From contig CAVZCC010000005.1 of assembly GCA_963773765.1 (NCBI GenBank), positions 124,001 to 188,000 on the forward strand: a stretch of DNA of 64,000 nucleotides. Direction: 5' to 3'. The notes beneath the pieces are model-generated. The model saw nothing but the letters and a program-made list of their open reading frames with translations, did not search any database and had not been told where the DNA came from. Positions 34,553 through 43,725 of the stretch are shown here, in pieces (positions within the stretch are counted from its first letter, which is position 1; each line of letters opens with the position of its first letter). The DNA comes from CAVZCC01 sp963773765. GTDB lineage: Bacteria > Actinomycetota > Acidimicrobiia > Acidimicrobiales > Microtrichaceae. A program made the translations under genes and the position numbers.

Positions 34553-35256
34553 CGGTCCAGCGTGGCACGCCAGGCCGCGACCGCGGCGCACAGCCGGTCC
34601 GCCAGTCCGGCCAGGAGGCCCTCGCCCTCCCGGGCCGTGGCCGCGGTCGGATCGCCCAGCACGCCGTTGGGGGTCACCGCGGCCAGGCCCTCGGCGCGGA
34701 CCACGTCACCGATCTCCCGCCAGCGCGCCGTGGAGCCGGCCCGGGCCCGCTCCATGCGGACCGCCCCGGGCGCCAGGTGCAGCAGCAGCGACGTCTCGGT
34801 CCGCCCCGCGTGTGAGTCCCCGTCGGGCACGTGGGGATGCCACACCAGCACGGCCCGTCCCTCGTCGCCCAACAGCGCAGCGGCCCGGGCCACCGCCTCC
34901 ACGTTGCCGCCGTGGCCGTTGACCAGCACCACACCGACGAACGGTGCCGGTCGGGACGAGCCCGACCGGCGGCAGCGCGGAGCGCACCAGTTCCACCAGC
35001 ACCGTCTCCAGCGCCAGGGTGCCGATGGACAGGGTGCCGGGGAAGTCCTCGTGCTCGCCCGAGGCCCCGATCCCGACCGCGGGCGCCACCACCACGTCGT
35101 CGCGCCGGTCGGCCAGGGCCGCGGCGCAGGCCGAGGCGATGCGGGTGTCGGTGTCGAGCGGGAGGTGCGGGCCGTGCTGCTCGCAGCTGCCGAGCGGGAC
35201 CGACCAGGATCGACGCCGTCGGGCACCTCGGGCCAGGCCAGGTCGTGGAGCAGCAT
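34549..35256 (-). pseudogene. mftE: Mycofactocin peptidase MftE (creatininase family), frameshifted
   Basis: Pieces in two frames add up to a 235-residue creatininase-type metallopeptidase. The start is MLLHDLAWPEVPDG at 35256; the metal-binding block VPLGSCEQHGPHLPLDTDT and GASGEHEDFPGTLSIGT are in a second frame; VGVVLVNGHGGNVEAVARAA and the C-terminus return to the first. Indels lie near 35,195-35,215 and 34,955-34,985. MftE releases the modified C-terminal Val-Tyr dipeptide from MftA. The metal ligands are intact, so I expect a functional gene behind sequencing errors. Its ATG overlaps the etfB stop (TGATG). Confidence 0.85.
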
Positions 35257-36086
35257 CAGCGCCAGGTAGCCCCAGGTGCGGAGCTGCTCGATGATGGCGT
35301 CGGCCGCCTCCGGCGGGTCCAGCTCCAGGGTGCGGGGCGGCGTCCGGTCCACCAGCGCACCGGTGAGCTGCACGACCCGGTCCAGGGCATGGGTCCCTTC
35401 CGGCGGGGCCAGCACCCGGGCCCGGGGGCGCCACGGCCGCAGGCGGGGCGGCTCCACGTGGTGCTCGATCCGCCCGCTCCGGACCTCCACCGTGCCCCCC
35501 TGCGCGGCCAGCGACGCGGCCAACGGGGCCCGCCGCAGCTCCGCCACCGAACCCTCCACCGACAGGACCGCGGGCCCGGCCACGGCCAGCCGCTCGCGCC
35601 GGCCGCCGTCCAGGCGTCGCACGGCCAGGACCCGACCCGGGCCGTCCGCCTCCACCTCCACCAGCCCGAGCGCCTGGGCGGCGCGGAGGTGGTGCGCGAG
35701 GTAGGCCGGCACCGTCCCGGAGCCGCGGTCGGCGCTGTGGTCGCCGCACACCACCAGCTGTGCGCCCAGGTCGGCCTCGGACAGCACCGGGGCCAGGATG
35801 TCGGCGGTCGCCTCCCCCAGCTGGTCCCGGCCCGCGTCTCGACCCGCACGGCGCGGTGCACGCCGGCGGCCACCAGGTCCCGCAGTCCGGCGTCGGCATC
35901 GGGGGCGCCGGCACACACGGCCACGACCTGGCCGCCCCAGGCGTCGGCCAGGCGCAGTCCCACCTCGACCGCAGCCAGGTCGGCCATCGAGAAGCCGTCG
36001 CCCTTGCCCGTGGACACGACGTTGCCGTGGACCGGGTCGATCTCCGGCCGCAGGTCGGTCCACTTCACGCAGGCGGCGATCAGCAC
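35256..36086 (-). pseudogene. Electron transfer flavoprotein beta subunit, frameshifted
   Basis: The start MLIAACVKWTDLRPEIDPVH, with GFSMADLAAVEVGLRLADAW, is an ETF-beta (FixA-like) N-terminus. Near 35,836 a missing base in a GGCCGGG run shifts the frame; the protein continues as DQLGEATADILAPVLSEADL, LVVCGDHSADRGSGTVPAYL and PPEAADAIIEQLRTWGYL. A second indel just before the end is needed to reach the TGA at 35256. Its place between fixX and mftE fits the mycofactocin-associated ETF known from actinobacteria. It would pair with the EtfA encoded at 37715 and receive electrons for the FixC-like dehydrogenase. Confidence 0.82.
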
Positions 36087-36095
36087 GGGTGCACC

Positions 36096-36398
36096 TCAGG
36101 ACCGGTGGAAGACGACGCCGTGGCCGCCCTCGGGGTAGGACCAGGTGATGGCGCCCTCGTCGTTGCACACCAGGTAGCAGGTGCCGCACTCGAAGCACTG
36201 CTCGTAGTTGAACAGGATGCCGCCGTCGGCGGTGGGGACGAACAGGTTCGCCGGGCAGGCGGTGATGCAGCCCCGGACCGAGCAGTCGCGGCACTTGGTG
36301 TCGTCGACGGTGATGTGGGCCCGGTCGCCGTCGATGCGGAACTCGACGGTGGCCATCCGGGCCTCGAAGCTGATCTCGGGGTAGGCGCGTGGCGTCAT
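36096..36398 (-). CDS. FixX-like ferredoxin (2 [4Fe-4S])
   Basis: A 100-residue ferredoxin. The first cluster motif is CRDCSVRGCITACPANLF and the second is CFECGTCYLVCNDEGAI, so all eight ligands are present. The end ITWSYPEGGHGVVF matches FixX/ETF:quinone oxidoreductase ferredoxins. ATG at 36398 (MTPRAYPEISFEARMATVEF) is chosen; an inner ATG at 36356 would lose 14 residues. It ends 9 bases before etfB. It would form the iron-sulfur subunit of a FixC-FixX quinone reductase. Confidence 0.9.
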   Translation of the reverse strand: MTPRAYPEISFEARMATVEFRIDGDRAHITVDDTKCRDCSVRGCITACPANLFVPTADGGILFNYEQCFECGTCYLVCNDEGAITWSYPEGGHGVVFHRS

Positions 36399-36415
36399 GG
36401 CGTGTCCAGCATCGC

Positions 36416-37722
36416 TCACCCGAAGCGTCCTCAGGGCCCGCAGCCCCTGCGACACCGCGTCCCGGAGGCGGACGCCGTTGGACTTCATCTCCGAACGCAG
36501 GATCCGGCGCAACCCCGGCTTGGGGTCGGGGTTGTCCACCCGGAACATGCGCTCCGCCACGCCGCAGGCCAGGGCGGGCAGCTGCTGCTGGGCCAGGTCG
36601 CTCATGACCAGGTGGGGGGCGTCACGCAGCTTGCGGTGGTCCTTGAGGACGAAGCTCGACTCCAGGCGCGTTCGGTAGCCGGCCAGGCCGGCGCTGGACG
36701 TGTCACCACGACCGACGGCGCGGGCCGCGGCCCGCCCCGCCAGCGGCGCCGGACCCGATGGCGAAGTTCACACCCTCCAGCCAGATCCCCGCGGCCAGGC
36801 ACATGGCGGCGGCGTCACCGGCCACCAGCAGCCCGTCGCCGATCAGCTCGCGGCATCATGTCGTAGCCGGCCTCGGGGATGACGTGGGCCGAGTACTCCT
36901 TGACCTCGCCACCCTCGACGAGCGGCGCGACGGCGGGGTGGGCCTTCATGCGGCGCAGCAGCTCCTCCGGGCGGCGTCCCGCCCGCGGCCAGCGCGGGCA
37001 GCGACAGCACCAGCCCGACGCCGAGCGTGTCCAGCGTTGGTGTAGATGAACCCGCCGCCGGGCACGTCGCCGGTGCAGCCGATGATCTCGTAGTCCACGC
37101 CGTGGTCGCCCCGGACGCCGAACCGCTCGTCGATCACGTCGCGGGGCAGGGCGATGGTCTCCTTGACCCCGACGGTGTAGTTGGCGGCGTCGACCTCGCC
37201 GTAGAGGCCGGCCTCCTTGGCCAGGAACGAGTTCACCCCGTCGCAGGCGATGACCACGTCCGCGGTCAGGTCGCCGTCGGGGCGGTCGGTGCGCACCCCC
37301 ACCACCCGGTCGCCGTCCCGGAGCAGCCCGGTGGCGGTGGTGGAGCAGAGCAGCGTGGCACCGGCGTCGGCTCGGCCGTGCCGGCCAGCCAGGCGTCGAA
37401 GTCGGGGCGGTACGCGGTGGCGCCGTTGTAGGGCGGCTCGCCCCAGGACTCGGTGCGGTAGTCGACGGTGAGCGCCTGGTGGCCCGTCATGATCATCGTG
37501 GCCCGGCGGGTGACCCAGCGCTGGATGGGCGCCTGCTCCCACCACTCGGGGGATCAGCGTGTCCAGGATGCGGCCGTAGACCACCCCGCCGTACATGTTC
37601 TTGGACCCGGGGAACGGTCCCCGCTCCAGCAGGCACACGGACCGGCCGGCCCGGGCCAGCTCGAGCGCGGCGGCCGCGCCGGCGGGGCCGGCGCCGACCA
37701 CGATGGCGTCGAAGTCAGCCAT
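36416..37722 (-). pseudogene. FixC-like ETF:quinone oxidoreductase, multiply frameshifted
   Basis: Starts MADFDAIVVGAGPAGAAAAL (FAD fold) and GSKNMYGGVVYGRILDTLIP. Continuing through several frames I can read MIMTGHQALTVDYRTESWGE, VVIACDGVNSFLAKEAGLYG, GVKETIALPRDVIDERFGV, GFIYTN, LLVAGDAAAMCLAAGIWLEG and LESSFVLKDHRKLRDAPHLV, which together give a FixC protein of about 430 residues. At least six one-base indels are needed, e.g. in the GGGGG run at 37548-37552, near 37,372, 37,034, 36,970, 36,850 and 36,740. All conserved blocks survive, so consensus errors are likelier than decay. It would carry electrons from EtfAB to quinone. The start overlaps etfA by 8 bases. Confidence 0.85.
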
Positions 37723-38671
37723 GGTCGGCCCCTGCGGTGCGGTTCCCCGGCACCGGCGCGGCGAGGCGTCGGGCCAGTTCGTCGAGGGTGGCGTTGGCGT
37801 CGGCCACGACGGCCAGGTCGGCCATGCCCATCATCGGGCAGTGGGGTTCGGTGTTCACGCTGATGATGTGGTCCGGGTCACCCAGGCCGGCGGTGTGCTG
37901 CACCGCGCCGGAGATCCCGAAGGCCAGGTACAGGTCGGGGTCGACCACCACGCCGGTGGTGCCGATCTGGCGGGTGTGGGGCACCCAGCCCCGGTCGGTG
38001 ATGACGCGGGTGGCGCCCATCGCCGCGTCCAGCGCGGCGGCGACGTCGGCGAGCTCGGCGAAGCGGTCCGCGGAGTCCAGACCCGCGCCGCCACCCAGGA
38101 TCCGCGGTGCCTCGGCCAGGTCCATGGTGGAGACGTCCGGCGGCAGCACCTCCAGCACCTCGGCGTCCGGCACGGAGGGCAGGTCCAGGGCCAGGTGCTG
38201 GACGGTGGCGGGCTCCCCACCGGGGCCCTGGTGCTCCACGCCCCGCATGCCGGGCTGCAGGGTGATCACCACCGGTTGGCGGAGGGCGTGGTCGGCCATG
38301 ACCGCCCCGCCGAAGCATGCCGTGGAGGCGTGCCCGGTCCGGACCTCCACCGCCCCGGCCAGCACGGCGCGCTCCAGGACCGCCCCCAGCCGGGGGGCCA
38401 GGTCCCGGCCGTCGGGAGAGGCGGGCAGCAGCACCACGAACTCGTCGATCACCAGCGGGGCCAGGGCCACGGCCCAGGCGCCGGGGGCGAAGCCCGGGGT
38501 GTCCCACACCCGGACCTCGGTGGCCAGCCCATCCAGGTCCGCGGCGGCCGCGGCGGCCCCCGCTCCCACCACGACGACCCGGCCACCGGCCTCGGCCACC
38601 GCTTCGGCCCCGCCCGCGGGGAGCGCCCCGTCGCGGACGGGCACCACGGCCAGGATCGACGGTTCGACCAT
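37715..38671 (-). CDS. Electron transfer flavoprotein alpha subunit
   Basis: A 318-residue EtfA/FixB-like protein. The N-terminal domain is divergent (MVEPSILAVVPVRDGALPAG). The C-terminal FAD domain is clear: RILGGGAGLDSADRFAELAD, RVITDRGWVPHTRQIGTTGV, VVDPDLYLAFGISGAVQHTA and IISVNTEPHCPMMGMADLAV. It lacks the extra segments of bifurcating types as far as I can tell. ATG at 38671 is chosen since upstream in-frame sequence is Arg-rich and overlaps the promoter region. It is the first gene of the minus-strand run etfA-fixC-fixX-etfB-mftE-SDR-mftF. Confidence 0.9.
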   Translation of the reverse strand: MVEPSILAVVPVRDGALPAGGAEAVAEAGGRVVVVGAGAAAAAADLDGLATEVRVWDTPGFAPGAWAVALAPLVIDEFVVLLPASPDGRDLAPRLGAVLERAVLAGAVEVRTGHASTACFGGAVMADHALRQPVVITLQPGMRGVEHQGPGGEPATVQHLALDLPSVPDAEVLEVLPPDVSTMDLAEAPRILGGGAGLDSADRFAELADVAAALDAAMGATRVITDRGWVPHTRQIGTTGVVVDPDLYLAFGISGAVQHTAGLGDPDHIISVNTEPHCPMMGMADLAVVADANATLDELARRLAAPVPGNRTAGADHG

Positions 38672-38773
38672 CAGCGACGGGCTCCGGCGGGCACGGACAT
38701 GGGCCGAAGGTAGTCCGCGGCGGTCGAGGCTCCCCAAGTCATGCGTCCGCTCGGCACGGGGCGGGTTCGCACT

Positions 38774-38791
38774 CCCGCAGTGGGCAGACTG
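38774..38791 (+). promoter_or_regulatory. Promoter-like element before the CDF gene
   Basis: CCCGCAGTGGGCAGACTG ends 5 nt before the ATG at 38797 and nearly repeats the element before the amidotransferase gene (31137-31156, minus strand). Same sequence and same spacing to a start codon suggest a promoter. Confidence 0.45.
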
Positions 38792-38796
38792 TGGGG

Positions 38797-39735
38797 ATGG
38801 GTGACGGGCACGGGCACGGCGGGACCGGCGGGGGCTCGCACTCCCACGCCCACGGGAGCGCCCTGGCCCGCTCCGGCGAGTCGGCCCGACGGCCGCTGAC
38901 GATCGCTCTGGGCCTGGGCCTGCTCACGTTCGTGGTCCAGATCGTGGTCGCCCTCGCCACCGGCTCACTGGCACTGCTGACCGACTCCGCCCATGTGCTG
39001 ACCGATGCCGTCGGGATCGCCCTGGCGCTGGCCGCGGTGGCGGTGGCGGGGCGACCGACCCGCCCGGAGCGCACCTTCGGGCTCTACCGGCTGGAGGTGC
39101 TGGCCGCGCTCGTCAACGCCCTCCTGCTCCTGGGTGTGGCGATCTGGGCCCTGGTGGAGGGCATCGGGCGACTGGGCGATCCCCCCGACGTGCCGGGCGG
39201 ACCGGTGCTGGTCGTGGGCGCGTTCGGCCTGGTGACCAACCTGGTGGCGCTCCGGTTGCTGTCCGGCGGCGGGTCGATGGTGGCCGAGGGGGCCCGCCTG
39301 GACGTGCTGGCCGACACCATCGGCTCGGTGGCCGTGATGGTCGGCGCGGTGGTCATCCTGACGACCGGGGCGGAGGTGGCCGACGCCTGGGTGGGTCTGG
39401 CCATCGCGGTGTGGATCGTGCCCCGGTCGCTGCGCCTGGCCGCCGACGCCCTCCGGGTGCTGGTCCAGGCCGCCCCGGCGACGATGGACCTGGCACGGGT
39501 GACGACGGATCTGGAGGCCCTGCCCGGGGTGGTGGAGGTCCACGACCTGCACGTGTGGACCCTCACGTCGGACATGGAGGTGCTCACCGCCCATGTGATG
39601 GTGACCGCCGCTGCCGACCACCACGCCGTGCTCGACGCGGCCCGCGAGCTGCTGGCCGAGCGCCACGGCGTCCACCACGCCACCCTGCAGGTGGAGCCCG
39701 AGGACCACGCCGGGTGTGACGAACTGGACTGGTGA
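38797..39735 (+). CDS. Cation diffusion facilitator (zinc/cobalt exporter)
   Basis: A 312-residue CDF transporter. A His-rich N-terminus (GDGHGHGGTGGGSHSHAHG) precedes six membrane helices. The metal site of helix 2 is LLTDSAHVLTDAVGIALAL (HxxxD) and of helix 5 RLDVLADTIGSVAVMVGA. The cytoplasmic domain contains EVHDLHVWTLTSDMEVLTAH. It should export Zn2+, perhaps Co2+ or Cd2+, by proton antiport. ATG at 38797 lies right after the promoter-like element. Divergent from the mycofactocin ETF operon (125 bases). Confidence 0.93.
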   Translation: MGDGHGHGGTGGGSHSHAHGSALARSGESARRPLTIALGLGLLTFVVQIVVALATGSLALLTDSAHVLTDAVGIALALAAVAVAGRPTRPERTFGLYRLEVLAALVNALLLLGVAIWALVEGIGRLGDPPDVPGGPVLVVGAFGLVTNLVALRLLSGGGSMVAEGARLDVLADTIGSVAVMVGAVVILTTGAEVADAWVGLAIAVWIVPRSLRLAADALRVLVQAAPATMDLARVTTDLEALPGVVEVHDLHVWTLTSDMEVLTAHVMVTAAADHHAVLDAARELLAERHGVHHATLQVEPEDHAGCDELDW

Positions 39736-39747
39736 GCGGCGGGCGCG

Positions 39748-40224
39748 GTGCCGCCTCCTGGCCGGGGTCATCACGATGGCGGAGTTCGGCCAGGGTCGGG
39801 CGTCGTTCACGGGGCAGACGGGCACCCCGCCGGCTATGCCAGCGCAACCCTGGCGCGCCACCGCCACGTCGTGCCGCTGGACCTCCGCCACCCAGCTGGA
39901 GCTCTCGTGGTTGCTCACGCCACCGGCGTGGAGTCGTCCACGGACGTCTGGCGTTCGGACACCACGGTCGGGGCCAGACGCTGGCCGCCAACGTGCCGGT
40001 CGCCACCACGACCGCCACCGTCACCCGCCGGCACCGGTCACCACGGTGCGGTGGCTCACGGCCAACACCAGGAGGTCGGTGGGCTCGTGGGTCTCGACCC
40101 AACCCGCCGGATCGCCACCAACACCTGTCGGGGGTCCATCAACGCGTTCGCCGGGAACGGCACCGCCGGGTTCGCCGGCGACGGGTCACCGGCCACCGCG
40201 GCCAACCTCAGCGCCCCAGGCTAG
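39748..40224 (+). pseudogene. NHL-repeat relic
   Basis: The end of this 158-codon frame reads INAFAGNGTAGFAGDGSPAT followed by AANLSAPG and a stop, the sequence of an NHL beta-propeller repeat. The rest of the frame shows no signal peptide and no further repeat, though fragments in other frames (GQTLAANVPVATTTATVT) have the character of a secreted protein. I read the 525 bases between the CDF and dehalogenase genes as the remains of a larger NHL-repeat protein. Whether it is still translated cannot be told. Confidence 0.4.
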
Positions 40225-40260
40225 TGTCAGTTGCCCTGCCAGAAGAATCAGGGGATTCCC

Positions 40261-41172
40261 GTGAGCATCGACCACGTACGCACGCCGGAGGACCGGTTCG
40301 CCGACCTCGACTGGCCCTTCCGGCCCCACTACCTGGAGCACCCCGACGGGCTGCGCCAGCACTATGTGGACGAGGTCCCGGCCGGCACCCGCCGCGGCAC
40401 CTTCCTGCTGCTGCACGGCGAGCCGACCTGGTCCTACCTGTACCGGGACTGGATCGGGGCCCTGGTGGAGGACGGCTACCGGGTCGTGGCCCCCGACCAC
40501 CTGGGATTCGGTCGCTCCGACAAGCCCGTCGAGGACGACTGGTACACGATCGAACGCCATCGCCTGGCACTGGCCCACCTGATCGGGGAGCTGGACCTCG
40601 GGGACATCCACCTGGTGGTCCAGGACTGGGCCGGCCCCATCGGGCTGTGCACGGCGGTGGCGGACCCCGACCGGTACGCCCGGCTGTTCATCCTGAACAC
40701 GTGGCTCCACGACGAGACGCACCAGTACTCCGACGGCGTCCGCTGGTGGCGCCAGGCCGCGCTCGACCCCGGGCAGTTCGGTGGCGACATGCCGGTGGGT
40801 GGCATCGTGGCCGGGTCGATCCAACGGCCCGGGCTGGACGCGGAGGCCGTCGCACGGGCCTACGACGCCCCGTTCCCCGACGTCCGGTCCAAGGCCGGCG
40901 CCCGCCGGTTCCCGTTCCTCATCCCGTTCGCCGAGCCGGAGTTGGGCGACGGCGGGTTGCAGGCCGAGACCCGGGCCCGCCTCCCCCACTGGGACATCCC
41001 GAAGCACCTGGTCTTCGGTGACGCCGACATGATCTTCACCTGGGACTGGGCCGAGGAGTGGGCCGCCGAGCTGCCCGGCTCCACGCTCGACCGCATCGCC
41101 GGGGCCGGCCACTTCGTGCAGATGGAGGCACCGGAGGACTGCCTGACCGCCATCCGGTCCCACCTGGGCTGA
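40261..41172 (+). CDS. Haloalkane dehalogenase-like alpha/beta-hydrolase
   Basis: A 303-residue enzyme of the DhlA-like (HLD-I) group. Signatures are LLLHGEPTWSYLYRDW (halide-site Trp after HGEP), VVAPDHLGFGRSDKPV and the nucleophile elbow LVVQDWAGPIGL, with Asp in place of Ser. The base is in GAGHFVQMEAPED, and VFGDADMIFTWD probably holds the acid. It should hydrolyse carbon-halogen bonds of short haloalkanes, though natural substrates are often unknown. GTG at 40261 follows AGGGGATTCCC. Confidence 0.9.
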   Translation: MSIDHVRTPEDRFADLDWPFRPHYLEHPDGLRQHYVDEVPAGTRRGTFLLLHGEPTWSYLYRDWIGALVEDGYRVVAPDHLGFGRSDKPVEDDWYTIERHRLALAHLIGELDLGDIHLVVQDWAGPIGLCTAVADPDRYARLFILNTWLHDETHQYSDGVRWWRQAALDPGQFGGDMPVGGIVAGSIQRPGLDAEAVARAYDAPFPDVRSKAGARRFPFLIPFAEPELGDGGLQAETRARLPHWDIPKHLVFGDADMIFTWDWAEEWAAELPGSTLDRIAGAGHFVQMEAPEDCLTAIRSHLG

Positions 41173-41208
41173 ACCGCGGGGCCCGTACGGGCCGGTCCGC
41201 GGCCGGAC

Positions 41209-43602
41209 CTACGTGATCTCCACGTGTGGCAGCCGCCGGTCGAGCCAGGTCGGGATCCACCAGTTGCGGTCGCCGAGCAGCTCCATGGTCGCCGGGACGA
41301 CCACCATGCGGACCAGGGTGGCGTCGAGCAGGACCGCCAGCGCGAGGCCGAGGCCGAACAGCTTGATCTCCCGGACGTCCTCGAGCATGAAGGAGGCGAA
41401 GACGACCACCATGATGGCGGCCGCCGCGGTGATCACCCGGGCCGTGGAGGCCAGGCCGTCGGCCACGGAGGTCGAGGCGTCGCCGGTCCGCACGTACTCC
41501 TCCCGGATGCGGGAGAGCATGAAGACCTCGTAGTCCATGGACAGGCCGAACACGACGGCGAACAGCATCATCGGGATGAACGGATTGATCGGTCCTCCCT
41601 CGATGCCCAGCAGCCCGCCGGCCCAGCCCCACTGGAAGACGGCCACGACCACGCCGTAGGCCGCTCCGATCGACAGGACGTTCATGAGCACGGCCTTGAC
41701 CGGGACGAGCAGCGACCGGAACACGGTCATCAGGAGCAGGAACGACAGGGCGAGGACGGCGCCGAAGAAGACGAGCATGCGACGGGCGAGGAAGTCCGTG
41801 ATGTCGACACTGGTCGCCGCGCTGCCGGTCACCTGCACGTCGAGACCGGACCCGTCCACCGCGCCCGGGATGACGTCGTCACGCAGTCGGTGGACCAGTT
41901 CGGCGGTGGCCTCGTCCTGGGGTGCCGACGTGGCGACGACGCTCATGACGTAGGCACCCGGCCGGGTCGGATCGTCGGCGATGGGCGCGGTGACGGCCGC
42001 GACACCGGGGGTCTGCTCGAGCGTCCGCTGCAGCCGTTGGACGGCGCCGGACAGGTCGTCGGCGTCGGCCCCGGGGACGACGGTGACCAGGAACGGGCCG
42101 TTGAACCCGTCGCCGAAGCCCTTCGCCAGGAGGTCATAGGCCTGGCGGGTCGTGGTGCCCTCGGGGAAGTTCCCCTCGTCGGCCCACCCGAGGCGCATGC
42201 CGGTCACCGGTGCCGCCAGGACCAGGAGGACGGCCGTCGCCCCGATGAGCCAACGCCACGGGCGGTGCTGGATGATGCGACTCCAGCGGTAGGCAGTGGT
42301 GGCCCGCGCCGGCTTGGCCACGCGTCGCGGCACGGGGCGGCGCAGCGGACGGACGGCGACGCTCGCCAGCAGGGTGAGCACGGCGAGCGCGGCGCCGACC
42401 ACGGCCAGGGGCGCGAACCCGATCCCCAGGCCGAGGAGGGCGGCGGCGACGGACCCGGCGGCGATCAGGCCGCGCCAGCGGGTGAGCTCGACCCGCTCCC
42501 GGGCAAAGCAGAGCAGCGCCGGCAGGAGCGTCGTGGAGGTGAGCATGGTGGCGAGCACGGTGACCGACACACCGATGCCCATCCCGCCGATCCATCCGAT
42601 CCCCACCAGGAGGAGGCCCAGCATCGAGATCATCACGGTGGTGCCGGCGAAGACCACCGCCCGTCCGGCGGTCTCCATGGCGGCCACCGTCGCGTCCCGG
42701 GGGGAGCGGCCGTGGTGCAGCCCCTCCCGGTAGCGGGACACGATGAACAGCGCGTAGTCGATCCCGACGCCGAGACCGATCATCATCCCGAGCAGCATCG
42801 TGTCCTCGGGGATGGTGAGGACGTGGCTGAGCACCAGCGTCGCGGCGATGCCGGCGCCGACACCGCCGAGTGCCACGGCGATCGGCAGGCCCATGGCCAG
42901 GACCGACCCGAAGGCCAGGATCAGCACCACCATGGCGAAGGCCAGGCCGATCAGCTCCGTCTGCGGGGGGTCGACGACCGCCAGGTACTGTCCGCCGGGC
43001 AGGACCTCGAGGCCGTCGACCGCCGGGGCGTGATCGCTGATCGCCCGACCCAGCAGGCCGGACTCGGTGTCGTCCACGGACCCGGACAGGTTCACCTGGG
43101 CGTAGGCCACCCGGCCGGCCAGGGGACCGTTGCGTGCGATCTGGGCCGCTCCCCCATCGGCGTAGGGCGAGATGACCGTGCCCCCCGGGTGCTGGGGCAC
43201 ACCGGCGTCGTCGGGGAACCCTGCGTCGACCTGGGCGAACAACGCCTCCATCGCGGCGCGCACCTCGGGGTCGTCGACTCCCTGGCGGGCGGTGAACACG
43301 ATCGTCCCCGACTGCCCGCCGGTGCCCAGCTCCGGGAAGTGCTCCGCGAGCACCGCGAAGCCAGCGGCGCTGCCGGAGTCCGGGACGCCGGAGCTGCTGC
43401 TGAAGTGCGGGCCGAGGGCGCCGGCCAGGCCGAAGACGGCGAACAGCGCGACGAGCCAGACGATGACCGCCCTGCCCCGGTGGTCGAAGCACCAGCCGGC
43501 GACCCGGCCCAGGCGGGTGACCGGCCGGAGCGGCCCAGGGCCCGCTGCCGGTGGCGGACGTCGTCGGGCGCGTTGTGGTGGTGGAGGTCTCCATGACCGC
43601 AT
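41209..43602 (-). CDS. MMPL/RND-family exporter
   Basis: About 797 residues with twelve membrane helices in two halves. Between helices lie two large extracytoplasmic loops. The MMPL signature helices include GLGVGIDYALFIVSRYREGL in the first half and FGLSMDYEVFMLSRIREEYV in the second; both contain the GxxxDY proton-relay motif. Mycobacterial relatives export lipids or siderophores. The first 35 residues in this frame are Arg/Pro-rich; a second frame begins METSTTTTRPTTSATGSG, so the real N-terminus may be that one with an indel near 43,540. Divergent from the two-component genes, which may regulate it. Confidence 0.9.
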   Translation of the reverse strand: MRSWRPPPPQRARRRPPPAAGPGPLRPVTRLGRVAGWCFDHRGRAVIVWLVALFAVFGLAGALGPHFSSSSGVPDSGSAAGFAVLAEHFPELGTGGQSGTIVFTARQGVDDPEVRAAMEALFAQVDAGFPDDAGVPQHPGGTVISPYADGGAAQIARNGPLAGRVAYAQVNLSGSVDDTESGLLGRAISDHAPAVDGLEVLPGGQYLAVVDPPQTELIGLAFAMVVLILAFGSVLAMGLPIAVALGGVGAGIAATLVLSHVLTIPEDTMLLGMMIGLGVGIDYALFIVSRYREGLHHGRSPRDATVAAMETAGRAVVFAGTTVMISMLGLLLVGIGWIGGMGIGVSVTVLATMLTSTTLLPALLCFARERVELTRWRGLIAAGSVAAALLGLGIGFAPLAVVGAALAVLTLLASVAVRPLRRPVPRRVAKPARATTAYRWSRIIQHRPWRWLIGATAVLLVLAAPVTGMRLGWADEGNFPEGTTTRQAYDLLAKGFGDGFNGPFLVTVVPGADADDLSGAVQRLQRTLEQTPGVAAVTAPIADDPTRPGAYVMSVVATSAPQDEATAELVHRLRDDVIPGAVDGSGLDVQVTGSAATSVDITDFLARRMLVFFGAVLALSFLLLMTVFRSLLVPVKAVLMNVLSIGAAYGVVVAVFQWGWAGGLLGIEGGPINPFIPMMLFAVVFGLSMDYEVFMLSRIREEYVRTGDASTSVADGLASTARVITAAAAIMVVVFASFMLEDVREIKLFGLGLALAVLLDATLVRMVVVPATMELLGDRNWWIPTWLDRRLPHVEIT

Positions 43603-43725
43603 CGTCCTCGTCGCGTCGGGTGGCCACATCGGGACTCCGGCCGGTCGCGGTCGGCCGATGGAAGGGTCCGCGTCCCGTCCTTTCGGCCGATCCGCGTCCC
43701 GCCGCGGTTCTCTACGCTGGGCACG

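Noticed and set aside
37715..38671. Electron-bifurcating EtfAB assignment
   Set aside because: Bifurcation needs specific FAD-site features and an extended FixABCX context; the sequence alone, with FixC frameshifted, does not allow that claim.
38965..39918. A 317-codon minus-strand frame opposite the CDF gene
   Set aside because: Composition typical of antisense shadow (His/Gln/Gly/Arg-rich); the plus strand is a clear transporter.
42134..43627. A second long frame on the same strand as the MMPL exporter
   Set aside because: Only its first 18 residues (METSTTTTRPTTSATGSG) look real and may be the true N-terminus of the exporter; the rest is a shadow.
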